From Mycolicibacterium sp. TY81 (GTDB lineage: Bacteria; Actinomycetota; Actinomycetes; Mycobacteriales; Mycobacteriaceae), in NCBI RefSeq assembly GCF_018326285.1, contig NZ_AP023363.1, positions 124,001 to 188,000 on the forward strand: a stretch of 64,000 nt of DNA, written 5' to 3'. A program made the translations under genes and the position numbers. The notes beneath the pieces are model-generated. The model made no database searches and was not told the origin of the DNA. It was given only the letters and a program-made list of their open reading frames with translations. Shown here piece after piece: positions 16,921 through 25,417 of this stretch (positions within the stretch are counted from its first letter, which is position 1; each line of letters begins with the position of its first letter).

Positions 16921-16983
16921 TGGCGGGGCATTTCGGATGATCGTCGCTTTGGGCCGCGATGAGAGGTGCCGTCCACGTTGGGC
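16921..16983. repeat. Dispersed intergenic repeat, copy 1
   Basis: About 64 bases beginning TGGCGGGGCATTTCGGATGA and ending GTCCACGTTGGGCA recur at 25335-25398 with only a few differences, including two compensating single-base gaps. This copy lies just upstream of the small gene at 16645-16902. It has no obvious coding or inverted-repeat structure. Confidence 0.7.
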
Positions 16984-17109
16984 ACGTGCGGCGGGCGACC
17001 CCGCCGAGAAGTGCGTGCGCCGCCGACCACGGCAAGGACACAGAGGAACTGCCCACGAGAATGCCGGGGTGCTGGAAACTCATCAACAGCAAGTAGGTCC
17101 AGCGCGCGA

Positions 17110-17146
17110 CGGCAGCCCAGCCGCCTGCAAAGCGGCTGGGCTGTCG
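17110..17146. terminator. Strong stem-loop downstream of the TerD-like gene
   Basis: CGGCAGCCCAGCCG and CGGCTGGGCTGTCG pair over 14 positions with one G-U wobble around a 9-base loop, five bases beyond the stop at 17151. No T-run. Most likely an intrinsic terminator for the long minus-strand gene. Confidence 0.7.
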
Positions 17147-17150
17147 CATG

Positions 17151-19331
17151 TCAGAGTGCGAGCAGCGACCGGATCAGGTCACGGTCGACCGCGCCGCCCG
17201 TGTCTTGCTGCAGCCCGAACGCCTCCGCGACGATCGTCGCCATGTCTCCGTATGTCAGTCGGTCCACACCGATCTCCGCGGCGATCGCGTCGGCGATCGT
17301 GCCGCCCAACGAGATTGAGTGCCCAGCGTCCTGTGACCCGTTTGAGGTGTCGACCCAGATCGCCTCGCGGCTGACCAGATCGACCACCATCGGCGCCACC
17401 AGTGTGGCCTCGCAGCTGGACCGGAACGCCGTCGACACGGTGCGCGGATCGAAGTGCTGGCCGGCATCGCCGTCGGAGCGCAGCATCGCCCCGGCCAGGT
17501 TGTCCACCTGCGACATGCGCTGACCGGTAAATGAGTTCACCGTCATCGCCACGTACCGCGCCTGCGGGAACATGCGGACCGCCGCCGCCATGTCGACGTC
17601 GATGAACTCCGCGGCACCGTCCGGCGGCGGAGCGTCCGTGAGGTCACCGGAGAACGTCGCGAAGCCCCGGTTACCTTCATACGAGCGGTAGTCCACCGTC
17701 GTGACCTGACGGAAGTCCTTGTCCAGCAACAGAGCCCCGAGATCGAGGTCCACACGGCCCCGACCGTTGTGCCAGTGCACGAACAGCCGGAGCACACCCT
17801 GGTCACCGCCGATCACGAAGCGTTCGCCACGCTCGATCGAACGGTCCGTCGACGACGCGTCTCGATTGATCGTGGAGACCGCCGACGTGTCCGCCGTGCC
17901 GACCACAAACCCGGGCGCCGTCAGCTCGCTGCCGAGCATCTGGAACCGTGCTGCGAGCGCGGCGCGCACCGCCATCTGCAGCAGCACCGCGTCGGCCGCC
18001 GACACGACGCCTCGCTGCTCCCGCACGAAGTTCGCCCGGCCGGTCACCCGCTGCACCGTCGCCCGGCCCGCGGCCACCGCCGCCAGACCGTTGTATGCGG
18101 CCACCAGTTGCGTGGCCCGCGCCCGTGACCCGTGCTGCGCCACGGCGTTCCGCAGGTATGCGAGGTCACCGTCCAACGTCGCGAGATGCACGATCCGCGC
18201 GACGAGCTGGCCGGGCCGCTGCACCAGCAGGTCCACCGCCGGTTCGAGCTGCCCGTCCTCGAACGCCGACTCGACCAGGGACGCGAACGTCCGGTACTCG
18301 ATGTTCGAGTGGATGATGTCCAGCGCACGCTGCTGTGCGTCGGTGGAGACGAACTCGAACGGGTGCACGTAGCGCATCACGCGGCGCCACAGATTGCGGC
18401 GGGTGGTCAGGGTGTCTGCCCGGTGTCCGTCGGTGAGCTCGCCGAGGCGTCGGACCAGCAGCTGCCGGATCGGCTTCGGCACCGACCGGACCCGGACCGC
18501 GCGGTGCGCAGTGTCGGCCAGGGCGCGCACGGCACGGGCGTGCTCTGCGGCGAGGTCGTCCCGGATTGGTTCGGTGTACAGCGAGAGCACCACTCGCAGC
18601 AGGTCGTCGGGCCCCTCGGCGGTCTGTAGCGCGGCGCCGGCGACCGATTCATGGAGCGTGCTGGGCGCGCTCGCCAGCGCTTCGACCACGGTCTGCCAGT
18701 TTTCTCGGTTCCGGACGTTCGTCAGCAGGTTGGTCATCTGCTCGTCGTCGACCGGAACGGGGGGGTCGGTGATCGTTGACTTGTCTGCCAGGACCGCGGT
18801 GACGAATTCGCGGTCGTCGGGAGATAGCGCAACCGGTCGACGAACCAGTTCCACCGCGACGGCAAGCAGATCGGACCGGTCCTTCACGTGGAGAGGCTTC
18901 GATGCCACCAGTAGGTCCGCCAGCGGCAGGTCGGGCCGTAGTTTCAGCGACCGGTCGACCGTGGCGAACCGGTCCAGCTCCTTGCCGGACGGATCGAACG
19001 CCACCGACAGGTAGTAGACGATCTGGTCGATGTACAGCTGCAGCGACGACAGGTCGCGGACCTGCTGCGGGAACCCTGGATACACGGGCCGGTACGTGCG
19101 GTCCGTGCCCGTGATCTTCCGTGCCGCGGTGAGGATTGCCTGCATGTCCGGCTCGGAGAGTCCCTGCAGCTCGGCGGGGTTGGTCAGGTAGCCGAGGTTC
19201 AGCAGCTCGACCGCGACGACGTCGCCGCCGTGCTCGATCGGCTCGTCGCTGGTGTGCAGGCGTGCGGCGATGCCTTTGCGCAGAGCGGCTTCGGTGAGCG
19301 ACGCGGTGTCGGTCGGGAGCGTCGTGGTCAT
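17151..19331 (-). CDS. Large protein with TerD-like C-terminal domain
   Basis: 726 residues from the ATG at 19331. Residues 1-490 are mostly alpha-helical repeats rich in Leu, Ala and Arg, without transmembrane segments. From about residue 510 the pattern RVDLDLGALLLDKDF...GFATFSGDLTDA...AAEFIDVDM...ARYVAMTVNSFTGQ is that of TerD-family calcium-binding domains, with conserved Asp in the first strand and the SGDLTD loop. TerD-type proteins occur in tellurite-resistance and stress or phage-defence gene sets. No other ter gene is in the window. The 61-nt stem-loop in its leader suggests post-transcriptional or operator control. Confidence 0.6.
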   Translation of the reverse strand: MTTTLPTDTASLTEAALRKGIAARLHTSDEPIEHGGDVVAVELLNLGYLTNPAELQGLSEPDMQAILTAARKITGTDRTYRPVYPGFPQQVRDLSSLQLYIDQIVYYLSVAFDPSGKELDRFATVDRSLKLRPDLPLADLLVASKPLHVKDRSDLLAVAVELVRRPVALSPDDREFVTAVLADKSTITDPPVPVDDEQMTNLLTNVRNRENWQTVVEALASAPSTLHESVAGAALQTAEGPDDLLRVVLSLYTEPIRDDLAAEHARAVRALADTAHRAVRVRSVPKPIRQLLVRRLGELTDGHRADTLTTRRNLWRRVMRYVHPFEFVSTDAQQRALDIIHSNIEYRTFASLVESAFEDGQLEPAVDLLVQRPGQLVARIVHLATLDGDLAYLRNAVAQHGSRARATQLVAAYNGLAAVAAGRATVQRVTGRANFVREQRGVVSAADAVLLQMAVRAALAARFQMLGSELTAPGFVVGTADTSAVSTINRDASSTDRSIERGERFVIGGDQGVLRLFVHWHNGRGRVDLDLGALLLDKDFRQVTTVDYRSYEGNRGFATFSGDLTDAPPPDGAAEFIDVDMAAAVRMFPQARYVAMTVNSFTGQRMSQVDNLAGAMLRSDGDAGQHFDPRTVSTAFRSSCEATLVAPMVVDLVSREAIWVDTSNGSQDAGHSISLGGTIADAIAAEIGVDRLTYGDMATIVAEAFGLQQDTGGAVDRDLIRSLLAL

Positions 19332-19355
19332 GGTGCGTCTCCGTTTGTGGAACGT

Positions 19356-19416
19356 GTGCACACCACGGAGACCATCCGAGCGGAGCAGTTGCCTGCTCGG
19401 CTCGGGGGGTGTGCAC
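19356..19416. promoter_or_regulatory. 61-nt stem-loop in the leader of the TerD-like gene
   Basis: Outer arms GTGCACACC (19356-19364) and GGTGTGCAC (19408-19416) pair perfectly. Inside them CCGAGCGGAGCAG and CTGCTCGGCTCGG pair in 12 of 13 positions around a TTGC tetraloop. It ends 25 bases before the start codon on the minus strand. It may be an attenuator, RNA switch or protein-binding cruciform. I see nothing else in 19417-19679. Confidence 0.6.
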
Positions 19417-19679
19417 GGTGGAAAGGTGTGACGGCGGATTTCATCCAGAGTGAAGAGCCACCACTATGGCCCCCGTGCAGTGGCCACCGTAGCACCGGGA
19501 CGCGACGCGCCGCGAAGCCTTTTTCCGGCCGCGCCGCCCTGCATCTCAACGAGTTTTGCTGCCGTCGAATGCTCTCACGTATCCGTCAGCGACTCCGCGA
19601 ACCGACAACATCACGGCTACCGGGGGTTGGCGTCCACACGGGAAACCGGGATGCAGGCAGGCTGTTTGGTCTGGTGCTT

Positions 19680-20057
19680 TCAGCGGTAGTAGTCCAGCAG
19701 CGGCAGGGCCAGAAACGCGACGGACGGGCAGCCCAGCAGCAGGAGCAGGGCCGCTGCGGGCCGCACCCGGTGCCCGCCGCCACGCACGATCGCCGCCAGG
19801 GCGGTCAACGCGGCGGCAATCAACAAGCCTGCTGCGATCTTGACGCTGCTTGAGACTCGTGCGGTCCGGGCACCGCTGTCAAAGTCCGCGGCGAACTCGG
19901 GGCTGAGCCACACCGGGATCACGATCGCTGCCGAGACGCCAAGACACAGGACTGCACAGCAGCACAATGCGACACCCCAGCCAGCTGGGCGGCCGCGCGA
20001 TTCGCGCGTGGTGTACGCCGGAAACCCGCCACGGCCCCGGTCACCACCCCGCATCAT
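19680..20057 (-). CDS. Small membrane protein with three hydrophobic segments
   Basis: 125 residues from the ATG pair at 20057/20054, preceded by GGGGAAG. There is a short basic, Gly-rich cytoplasmic start, then hydrophobic segments at about residues 27-52, 75-95 and 100-120. No family is recognised. It begins 11 bases after the stop of the membrane-anchored gene 20069-21157, so it is the last gene of that three-gene operon and may form a complex with its products. Confidence 0.6.
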   Translation of the reverse strand: MMRGGDRGRGGFPAYTTRESRGRPAGWGVALCCCAVLCLGVSAAIVIPVWLSPEFAADFDSGARTARVSSSVKIAAGLLIAAALTALAAIVRGGGHRVRPAAALLLLLGCPSVAFLALPLLDYYR

Positions 20058-20068
20058 CTTCCCCGTGA

Positions 20069-21157
20069 TCACTGGCTTCCAGCGGCTCGGCACGCCGCGG
20101 TGATGACGCCTGCAGCCTTTTGAAAAACGTTGTACAGGTAGAGGTCTGCTGCGGTGTAGGTCGGGATGCCGGCCACGAACGCGCGCCCGTATTGGGCCGC
20201 CAGCACGCCGAAGTCGGCGAGTGTGGGATTGCTTGCAGCGCTGGCGCGAGCGAGCCGTTCGTAGGTATCGGCGAAGCCTGACAGCACCGGTGTGACGGCG
20301 TCATTTTGTGCCTTGTATTCCGGGGACCAGGCGCTCGCCGGGGTCGCGGGGTCCTCCGTGCTCCATGCCACCATCGTTGGATCTGTCTTCATGGCGTCGG
20401 CGGATTGCTTCCAGCTGGCGCATTGGGGGTCTGCGGCCGTTAGGAAGCGGGTGGATGCGGACGGATCACGAACTGGCGCAGGATGATCCGACAGGGTTAC
20501 CGCTGTGACCAGGGGCGCGCGAGCTGCCGCCGATCCGTTGGCGATCGACTCGCAGATGCCCGTGAGGACGTCGCTCGCAGTGGAGCTGACGATCGCGAGG
20601 TCGTTGTCGGCGGGTGTGTAGCTCGCCAGGCGGTCGCCGTAGGCGCGCGAGTAGACGATGAACTGTTCGTAGAGTTCACGCACCACGCGGTGGGTGGTGA
20701 GCTTGACTAGCGGCACGGTCTGGTTGGCGGCGCTGCGCATTGCCTCACCGACGGCTTGATACTGGGCTCGAGCGTCAGCGGTCCAGGCGCCGACCGGTAT
20801 CGAGGGGTCGCGTTTGGCCCAGCCGTTGTTCTCAGCGTTGGCCAGCGTGGTGGCTACGGGCCGCCATGCCGGGCAGGACGGGTCTTCGGTGAAGATACCC
20901 ATAGGCCCGGTGTCGTTGGCACTGACCACATCTGACGGCGCGGACGACGTGGTAGCGGGTTTCTCGCCGATCGCACCGCTGCGATCGAGGGACACCGCGA
21001 TCACGGCAGTGACGGCGATGACGGCGACCAGGGCGGCGGCCACGGCGACCCATTTCCACGGCCCCGGTTTGTGCGGCGCGGGCGCAGGTTGCTGCCACGG
21101 CGAAGCGTTCCATTGCGGTTGCGGCGGTGGGTTTCCCCACGGTGGCGGTTGCGTCAT
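20069..21157 (-). CDS. Membrane-anchored extracytoplasmic protein, paralogue of the upstream gene
   Basis: 362 residues. A cytoplasmic Pro/Gln/Trp-rich start (MTQPPPWGNPPPQPQW) is followed by one transmembrane helix at about residues 36-57 and then a long exterior domain with conserved Cys. It aligns with the upstream gene throughout: DVVSANDTGPMGIFTEDPSC matches DVASANDKGPVGIITEDPSC, and TVPLVKLTTHRVVREL matches TVPLAKMTTHRVMREL. GGAGGG stands six bases before the ATG. The function is unknown. The divergent neighbour is an EspC-type secretion operon, so a role in secretion or receptor-like control is possible. Confidence 0.7.
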   Translation of the reverse strand: MTQPPPWGNPPPQPQWNASPWQQPAPAPHKPGPWKWVAVAAALVAVIAVTAVIAVSLDRSGAIGEKPATTSSAPSDVVSANDTGPMGIFTEDPSCPAWRPVATTLANAENNGWAKRDPSIPVGAWTADARAQYQAVGEAMRSAANQTVPLVKLTTHRVVRELYEQFIVYSRAYGDRLASYTPADNDLAIVSSTASDVLTGICESIANGSAAARAPLVTAVTLSDHPAPVRDPSASTRFLTAADPQCASWKQSADAMKTDPTMVAWSTEDPATPASAWSPEYKAQNDAVTPVLSGFADTYERLARASAASNPTLADFGVLAAQYGRAFVAGIPTYTAADLYLYNVFQKAAGVITAACRAAGSQ

Positions 21158-21208
21158 TGGCCGCCCTCCGGTGCCAGCGCTAACGGCAGAGCGAATCGCG
21201 GTATGGCG

Positions 21209-22405
21209 TTATTTCCCTGCATATTTGCAAGCTCCAATGATCGCGCCTGGCGCTCGTTGCCCAACCTGGTAGATGCTCTGATCGCTCGCCTGATAGGTCG
21301 GCATCGACTTGACGTACGTCCGTCGGTACTGCACACCCAGCAAGATGAAGTCTTGGATCATCGGGTTGGAGCTCTTGCCCGCCAACTTCTCCAACGCGTC
21401 AGCCGTTGATGCCATTATCGGCAGCACCGCGTCGGTCAACGCCTTCTGCTCGGGGGACCAATTGCTGCGGGTGATTTGAGGGTCTGTGGGCAGCCAATTC
21501 TTGAACGCCGGGCTCTCCAGCAACATATCGAGGGTCGGATCAATCTCGGGGCACACGGCGTCCGGGGTAGCGAACATCAGTTTCGGATTGGACACGTCCC
21601 CGATCGGCGCTAGCGACGTCGGCGGCGGGAGCGCGGGCACTAACGCCGCGCGTGCTGCCGCCGAACCGAAAGATATCGCCGCGCAGACGGCGGTCACCGT
21701 GTTCGCTGCTGTCGATCCGGCGCGCGCCAATTGGTCATCGATGGGCACATACCGAGAGATGCTGTCTGCATAGGCGCGCACATAAGCGATGAATTGCGTT
21801 AACAGTTCACGCATTACGCGATGTGTGGTCATCTTCGCCAGTGGCACCGTTTGGTCCGCGGCGTCACGCATGGCCTTGCCGACAGCCTCGTGCTGAGCCC
21901 GAATCTCCGGTGTCCATGCCGTGGCGGGGATAGACGAATCCCGTTGCAGCCAGCCCTTGTTCTCCACCTCGTACAAGGTGTCGTTGATCGGCCCCCACGG
22001 CGCGCACGAGGGGTCTTCGGTGATGATCCCCACGGGGCCTTTGTCATTGGCGCTGGCGACGTCGGACTGCGTCGCCGAGCTTGAGGTAGTGCCGCCGTCG
22101 CCGGGGTTGATTCCCTTGCCGCCGCTGTTAGTGATCGATGCGGTGACCACGGCCGTCACGGCGACCAATGCCACTGCCCCGAGAACCCATTTGACGGTGC
22201 CACCCTTCTTTGGTGGTGCTGGAGGGGGTTGGGGCGGCGTCCACGATGCGCCGGGGCGGGCCTGTGCAGGCTCGAATTGGCTGGGCCAGCCGCTGGGCTG
22301 TCCCCAGGCTGCGCCTGGGGGCGTTTGGGCGTGCTCTGGTTGGTGCGGCCAACCGCCTGGCGGCGGTGGCGGTGGTGGCGTCCCCCACGTCGGTGGTTGC
22401 GTCAC
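21209..22405 (-). CDS. Membrane-anchored extracytoplasmic protein, first of a paralogous pair
   Basis: 398 residues from a GTG at 22405, chosen because GGAGG lies seven bases upstream and the product then begins like its paralogue (TQPPTWG). Residues 1-65 are Pro/Gly/Gln-rich, a transmembrane helix lies at about 72-92, and the rest is exterior with paired Cys in TEDPSC and similar motifs. It diverges from the EspC-like gene, with about 230 bp between starts. The family resembles Pro-rich single-pass mycobacterial membrane proteins of unknown role; tandem duplication suggests a hetero-oligomer. Confidence 0.7.
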   Translation of the reverse strand: MTQPPTWGTPPPPPPPGGWPHQPEHAQTPPGAAWGQPSGWPSQFEPAQARPGASWTPPQPPPAPPKKGGTVKWVLGAVALVAVTAVVTASITNSGGKGINPGDGGTTSSSATQSDVASANDKGPVGIITEDPSCAPWGPINDTLYEVENKGWLQRDSSIPATAWTPEIRAQHEAVGKAMRDAADQTVPLAKMTTHRVMRELLTQFIAYVRAYADSISRYVPIDDQLARAGSTAANTVTAVCAAISFGSAAARAALVPALPPPTSLAPIGDVSNPKLMFATPDAVCPEIDPTLDMLLESPAFKNWLPTDPQITRSNWSPEQKALTDAVLPIMASTADALEKLAGKSSNPMIQDFILLGVQYRRTYVKSMPTYQASDQSIYQVGQRAPGAIIGACKYAGK

Positions 22406-22625
22406 TGGTCGTCCTCCCCCACAAACAGTTTGAATCTCCCCTGGCCTGCAGAATAGATGCTGTGGTCGTTCGAAGGCTTCGACACCAGCCAGGGCGTTGG
22501 CGATCGGCCCACCGCGCTGGAACACCCTTCTGCGCGTACCTCCGCGGTTCCCCGCCGGCCTCGATCGGGCCTCACAGCCCCCGCCAGGCCCCAAATAGGC
22601 GCCGGGCCGGGGTCGACGGCGGACT

Positions 22626-22639
22626 TAAGATCGTGTGTA
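22626..22639 (+). promoter_or_regulatory. -10 element of the EspC-like operon
   Basis: TAAGAT at 22626-22631 is followed by seven bases and the ATG at 22639, so the transcript may start at or next to the start codon. No convincing -35 is visible. No ribosome-binding site precedes the ATG, which agrees with a leaderless message. Confidence 0.4.
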
Positions 22640-22938
22640 TGGCGGGGGTATTACGGGTGGATCCCAAGGCGCTGCGTGATGCCGCGCGTTCGCAGACCGA
22701 GGTGGCCACGTTCGTGTCGTCGATGGCGGTCGGTGAGTCGATGACCAGCGCGGGGGCTGCAGTGTCGGATCTGCACTGTGCGAGCGGGTGCCAAGCCGTT
22801 GCCGACGTGCTCTCCGCCGCGGCGACCGCCGCGCATGAGGAATTGTCTTCGCATGCCGGCAAGATGTCGAAGGCCGCCGACATGTACGAGCGGGCCGACA
22901 AGGAAATCGGCGACCGGCTGCGTAAGTTCGTTCGATGA
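22639..22938 (+). CDS. EspC-family (DUF2580) type VII substrate
   Basis: 99 residues (MAGVLRVDPKALRDAARSQT...), the length and helix-turn-helix hairpin of EspC/Rv3615c-type proteins. The C-terminus carries MYERADKE, which fits the YxxxD secretion signal of type VII substrates. Two Cys lie in the loop (LHCASGC). Such proteins leave the cell through ESX machines without a classical signal peptide, often paired with a larger partner. It is followed after 49 bp by the DUF1023 hydrolase, probably in one operon. This is the clearest type VII cargo gene in the window. Confidence 0.8.
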   Translation: MAGVLRVDPKALRDAARSQTEVATFVSSMAVGESMTSAGAAVSDLHCASGCQAVADVLSAAATAAHEELSSHAGKMSKAADMYERADKEIGDRLRKFVR

Positions 22939-22987
22939 CCGGCTGCGCCGGCGTCCGATCCGGCGTGGTTGAGACCCGGCGGCGCGG

Positions 22988-24784
22988 ATGACAGTGACTG
23001 TGCCGCAAGTGGAAGCGTCGCGGCCCGAGGCGTTGACCGAATCGGCGACTGCACTGAAGGGCAAGGCCACGAGTTTGGCTACCCAGATCGACACGCAACG
23101 CGCGACCACGGAACGGCTGCGCGAGAGTTGGCATGGCACCGCTTCTGATGCCGCGGCCGCCAAGGTGGCGCCGACGATCGAGCGGATGAAACAGATCCGC
23201 GACGCTCTCACCCGCGCCCAGGCGGTCCTCCAGGATGGCGGGACGCGACTGGCGGCGGATCGGGCCAACGTGGTCAACACCGTCAGCCAGCTGACCGGGC
23301 AGGGGTGGCAGGTCGCTGCCGACGGCAGTGTCTCGGTGCGCCCGGGCGGCCCGATGGATCAGTACGCCAAGGCCAGCCCGGTCAACGAGATGAAAGTGCT
23401 CCAGCTCGCCGCCACGAATTCCGTCGCGGTCAAGACCCTGCTGGGGTTCTTCGACACCACCGACCGGCAGCTGTCCAAGGATCTGCGCACCGCGGTGGCC
23501 GGCCTTGATGGCGCGCCGACCAAGCTTGGCATCGGTGACCTGCCGCAGGACAAGCTGCCCTATGACGACGGCTCGCAGATCCCGACCGGTAAGAGTCCCG
23601 AAGAGGTCAACAAGTGGTGGAAATCGCTCGACAAGCAGCAGCAGGAAAAGCTGCTGCATGACTGGCCCGACCGGCTCGGCAACCTCAACGGCATCCCGGT
23701 GGCCGATCGCAACACCGCCAACCAGGCTGTCATGAACCAGGACCTCAACCGGCCCGCCGAGGTCGCCAAGGCCCGCGGCGTCAGCGTGGAGGAGGTGCTG
23801 GCGCACCCCGAGCAGTACGGCATGGCCGGCGAGATGATGAACCGCTACAACAACGCGGTCCAGGTCAAAAAGGGGCTAGAGCACAACGCGGAGCAGACGC
23901 ACGCGCCGACATTCCTTCAGGTCTACGAACCCGACAAATTCGGCGGGGCCGGGCGCGCCGCGATCGCCATCGGCAACCCCGACGACGCGGTCAACACCGC
24001 CGTGGTGGTCCCGGGAACCAGCCACAGCGTCACCGAAGGCTGGCTGAGCTCCAACGACGCCGCCGAAATCTATCGCGAGACGGCCAATGCCGACCGCAGC
24101 AAACCCACCTCGGTGATCGCGTGGATGGGCTATGACGCGCCAGACAGCCTGCTCGATCCCCAGGTGGCGCAAACCGGGCTGGCCCACCAGGGCGGCGCGC
24201 TGCTGGCCGCCGACGTCAACGCGCTCAGCTCCACCCACAACCCCCAGGTGGGCCCCCAGCACATCACGGCGATCGGGCATTCCTACGGATCGACGACGGT
24301 CGCTGATGCTGCCGCCGGATACGGCATGCACATCGATGACGCCGTCCTGGTGGGTTGCCCCGGAACGGATATGGCCCGCAGTGCCAATGACTTTCACCTC
24401 AACCCCGGCGGTCATGTCTATGTCGGATCGGCGTCGACGGACCCGATCACCGGACTGGGCGGCATGACGCAATCGCACCTTCCCGGCACGGGCGTGACGA
24501 TCGCGCTCGGGGCCGATCCGTCCGTGGACGGGTTCGGGTCGACGAGGTTCAAAGCCGAGGTGCCGGGCCTGACCATCAATGATCACAGCCACTACTACGA
24601 GCGTGGTACCGAATCACTGTTCAGCATTGGGGATATCGCCTCCGGACACGGTGACGCGTTGGAGCATGACGGCATGACCGCACCGCACCGGGTGCATCTG
24701 GAGTCGCCCTTCCCGTGGCTGCCGTCGGCTGATGTCGACCCTGAGTTGTACCGGCCACCGACGAGCGGGCATGAGCACAAATGA
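22988..24784 (+). CDS. DUF1023-type alpha/beta hydrolase with WXG100-like N-terminus
   Basis: 598 residues. Residues 1-115 are helical, with ESWHGTASDAAA as a W-x-G turn in a WXG100-like hairpin, typical of large type VII substrates. Residues about 330-560 match DUF1023 alpha/beta hydrolases: TAVVVPGTSHSVTEG, IAWMGYDAP, the nucleophile elbow IGHSYGS with Ser432, and a late NDHSHYYERG supplying a likely catalytic His. Substrate unknown; lipid or peptidoglycan-linked esters are possible. It lies between an EspC-like gene and a lipoprotein that overlaps its stop by 4 bp, the layout of an exported effector with its envelope partner or immunity protein. Confidence 0.8.
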   Translation: MTVTVPQVEASRPEALTESATALKGKATSLATQIDTQRATTERLRESWHGTASDAAAAKVAPTIERMKQIRDALTRAQAVLQDGGTRLAADRANVVNTVSQLTGQGWQVAADGSVSVRPGGPMDQYAKASPVNEMKVLQLAATNSVAVKTLLGFFDTTDRQLSKDLRTAVAGLDGAPTKLGIGDLPQDKLPYDDGSQIPTGKSPEEVNKWWKSLDKQQQEKLLHDWPDRLGNLNGIPVADRNTANQAVMNQDLNRPAEVAKARGVSVEEVLAHPEQYGMAGEMMNRYNNAVQVKKGLEHNAEQTHAPTFLQVYEPDKFGGAGRAAIAIGNPDDAVNTAVVVPGTSHSVTEGWLSSNDAAEIYRETANADRSKPTSVIAWMGYDAPDSLLDPQVAQTGLAHQGGALLAADVNALSSTHNPQVGPQHITAIGHSYGSTTVADAAAGYGMHIDDAVLVGCPGTDMARSANDFHLNPGGHVYVGSASTDPITGLGGMTQSHLPGTGVTIALGADPSVDGFGSTRFKAEVPGLTINDHSHYYERGTESLFSIGDIASGHGDALEHDGMTAPHRVHLESPFPWLPSADVDPELYRPPTSGHEHK

Positions 24785-25305
24785 AAGAGTCCGACATCGT
24801 GATCCTCACCCGACGTGCAGCGACCCTTTTCGCGGCGGCAACCCTACTGGCAGGATGTGACACAGTGAATTCACTCGCCAACGGCGTGACCAACCCGATG
24901 ACGCCGGAGCAGTCCCGGCGCCAAGTCGTTGACGCCGCAACCGATGTCAGCCACCTCATCGCCAAACCCTTTGAGTCTGCGAAGTTCTGGCGTTCATCGT
25001 GCAGCGACGGCGACGAAGGTCCCTTCCGTGGCGTGGTCAACATCGCGTATCAACCCCCCGCGGATCCTCACGCTGCCGCAGCAGAGTTCGAGGACATGAC
25101 GCAGCGCCTCCGTCGCGGCGGATGGGCTTCCGACAGCGACTTCAAAAGCCACTCAACTACCTTGAAAAAAGGCAGCGTCAACGTCCTCCTGTCGCCGGCC
25201 AACGCCAGCGTTGCCGTCGTGGTGGTCGAACTCTACGGCGAGTGCCGCGACACGACCACCACCAAAGCCACCAAAGGCGACAGCGAAACCCTCAACCTCA
25301 CATGA
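24781..25305 (+). CDS. Lipoprotein coupled to the DUF1023 hydrolase
   Basis: 174 residues. The ATG overlaps the upstream stop as ATGA, so the two are translationally coupled. A signal peptide ends at the lipobox LLAGC. The mature part contains SSCSDGDEGPFRGVV, a mixed alpha/beta middle (AAAEFEDMTQRLRRGGW) and a second Cys near the end (ELYGECRD). Small lipoproteins next to a secreted hydrolase could protect the producing cell or help folding; there is no direct evidence for either. Confidence 0.75.
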   Translation: MKESDIVILTRRAATLFAAATLLAGCDTVNSLANGVTNPMTPEQSRRQVVDAATDVSHLIAKPFESAKFWRSSCSDGDEGPFRGVVNIAYQPPADPHAAAAEFEDMTQRLRRGGWASDSDFKSHSTTLKKGSVNVLLSPANASVAVVVVELYGECRDTTTTKATKGDSETLNLT

Positions 25306-25334
25306 GGAGCTAGTTGCCTGCGCCCGTGTGCAGC

Positions 25335-25398
25335 TGGCGGGGCGTTTCGGATGACCGTCGCTTTCGGGGCGCGATGGAGGTGCCGTCCACGTTGGGCG
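25335..25398. repeat. Dispersed intergenic repeat, copy 2
   Basis: Near-identical to 16921-16983. This copy sits between convergent genes. It may mark a lost copy of the 16645-16902 cassette. Confidence 0.7.
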
Positions 25399-25417
25399 GG
25401 TGTGGTGGCGGCGCTGG

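Noticed and set aside
22625..23806. 393-codon minus-strand frame opposite the EspC and hydrolase genes
   Set aside because: Opposes two genes with recognisable domains; an antisense shadow.
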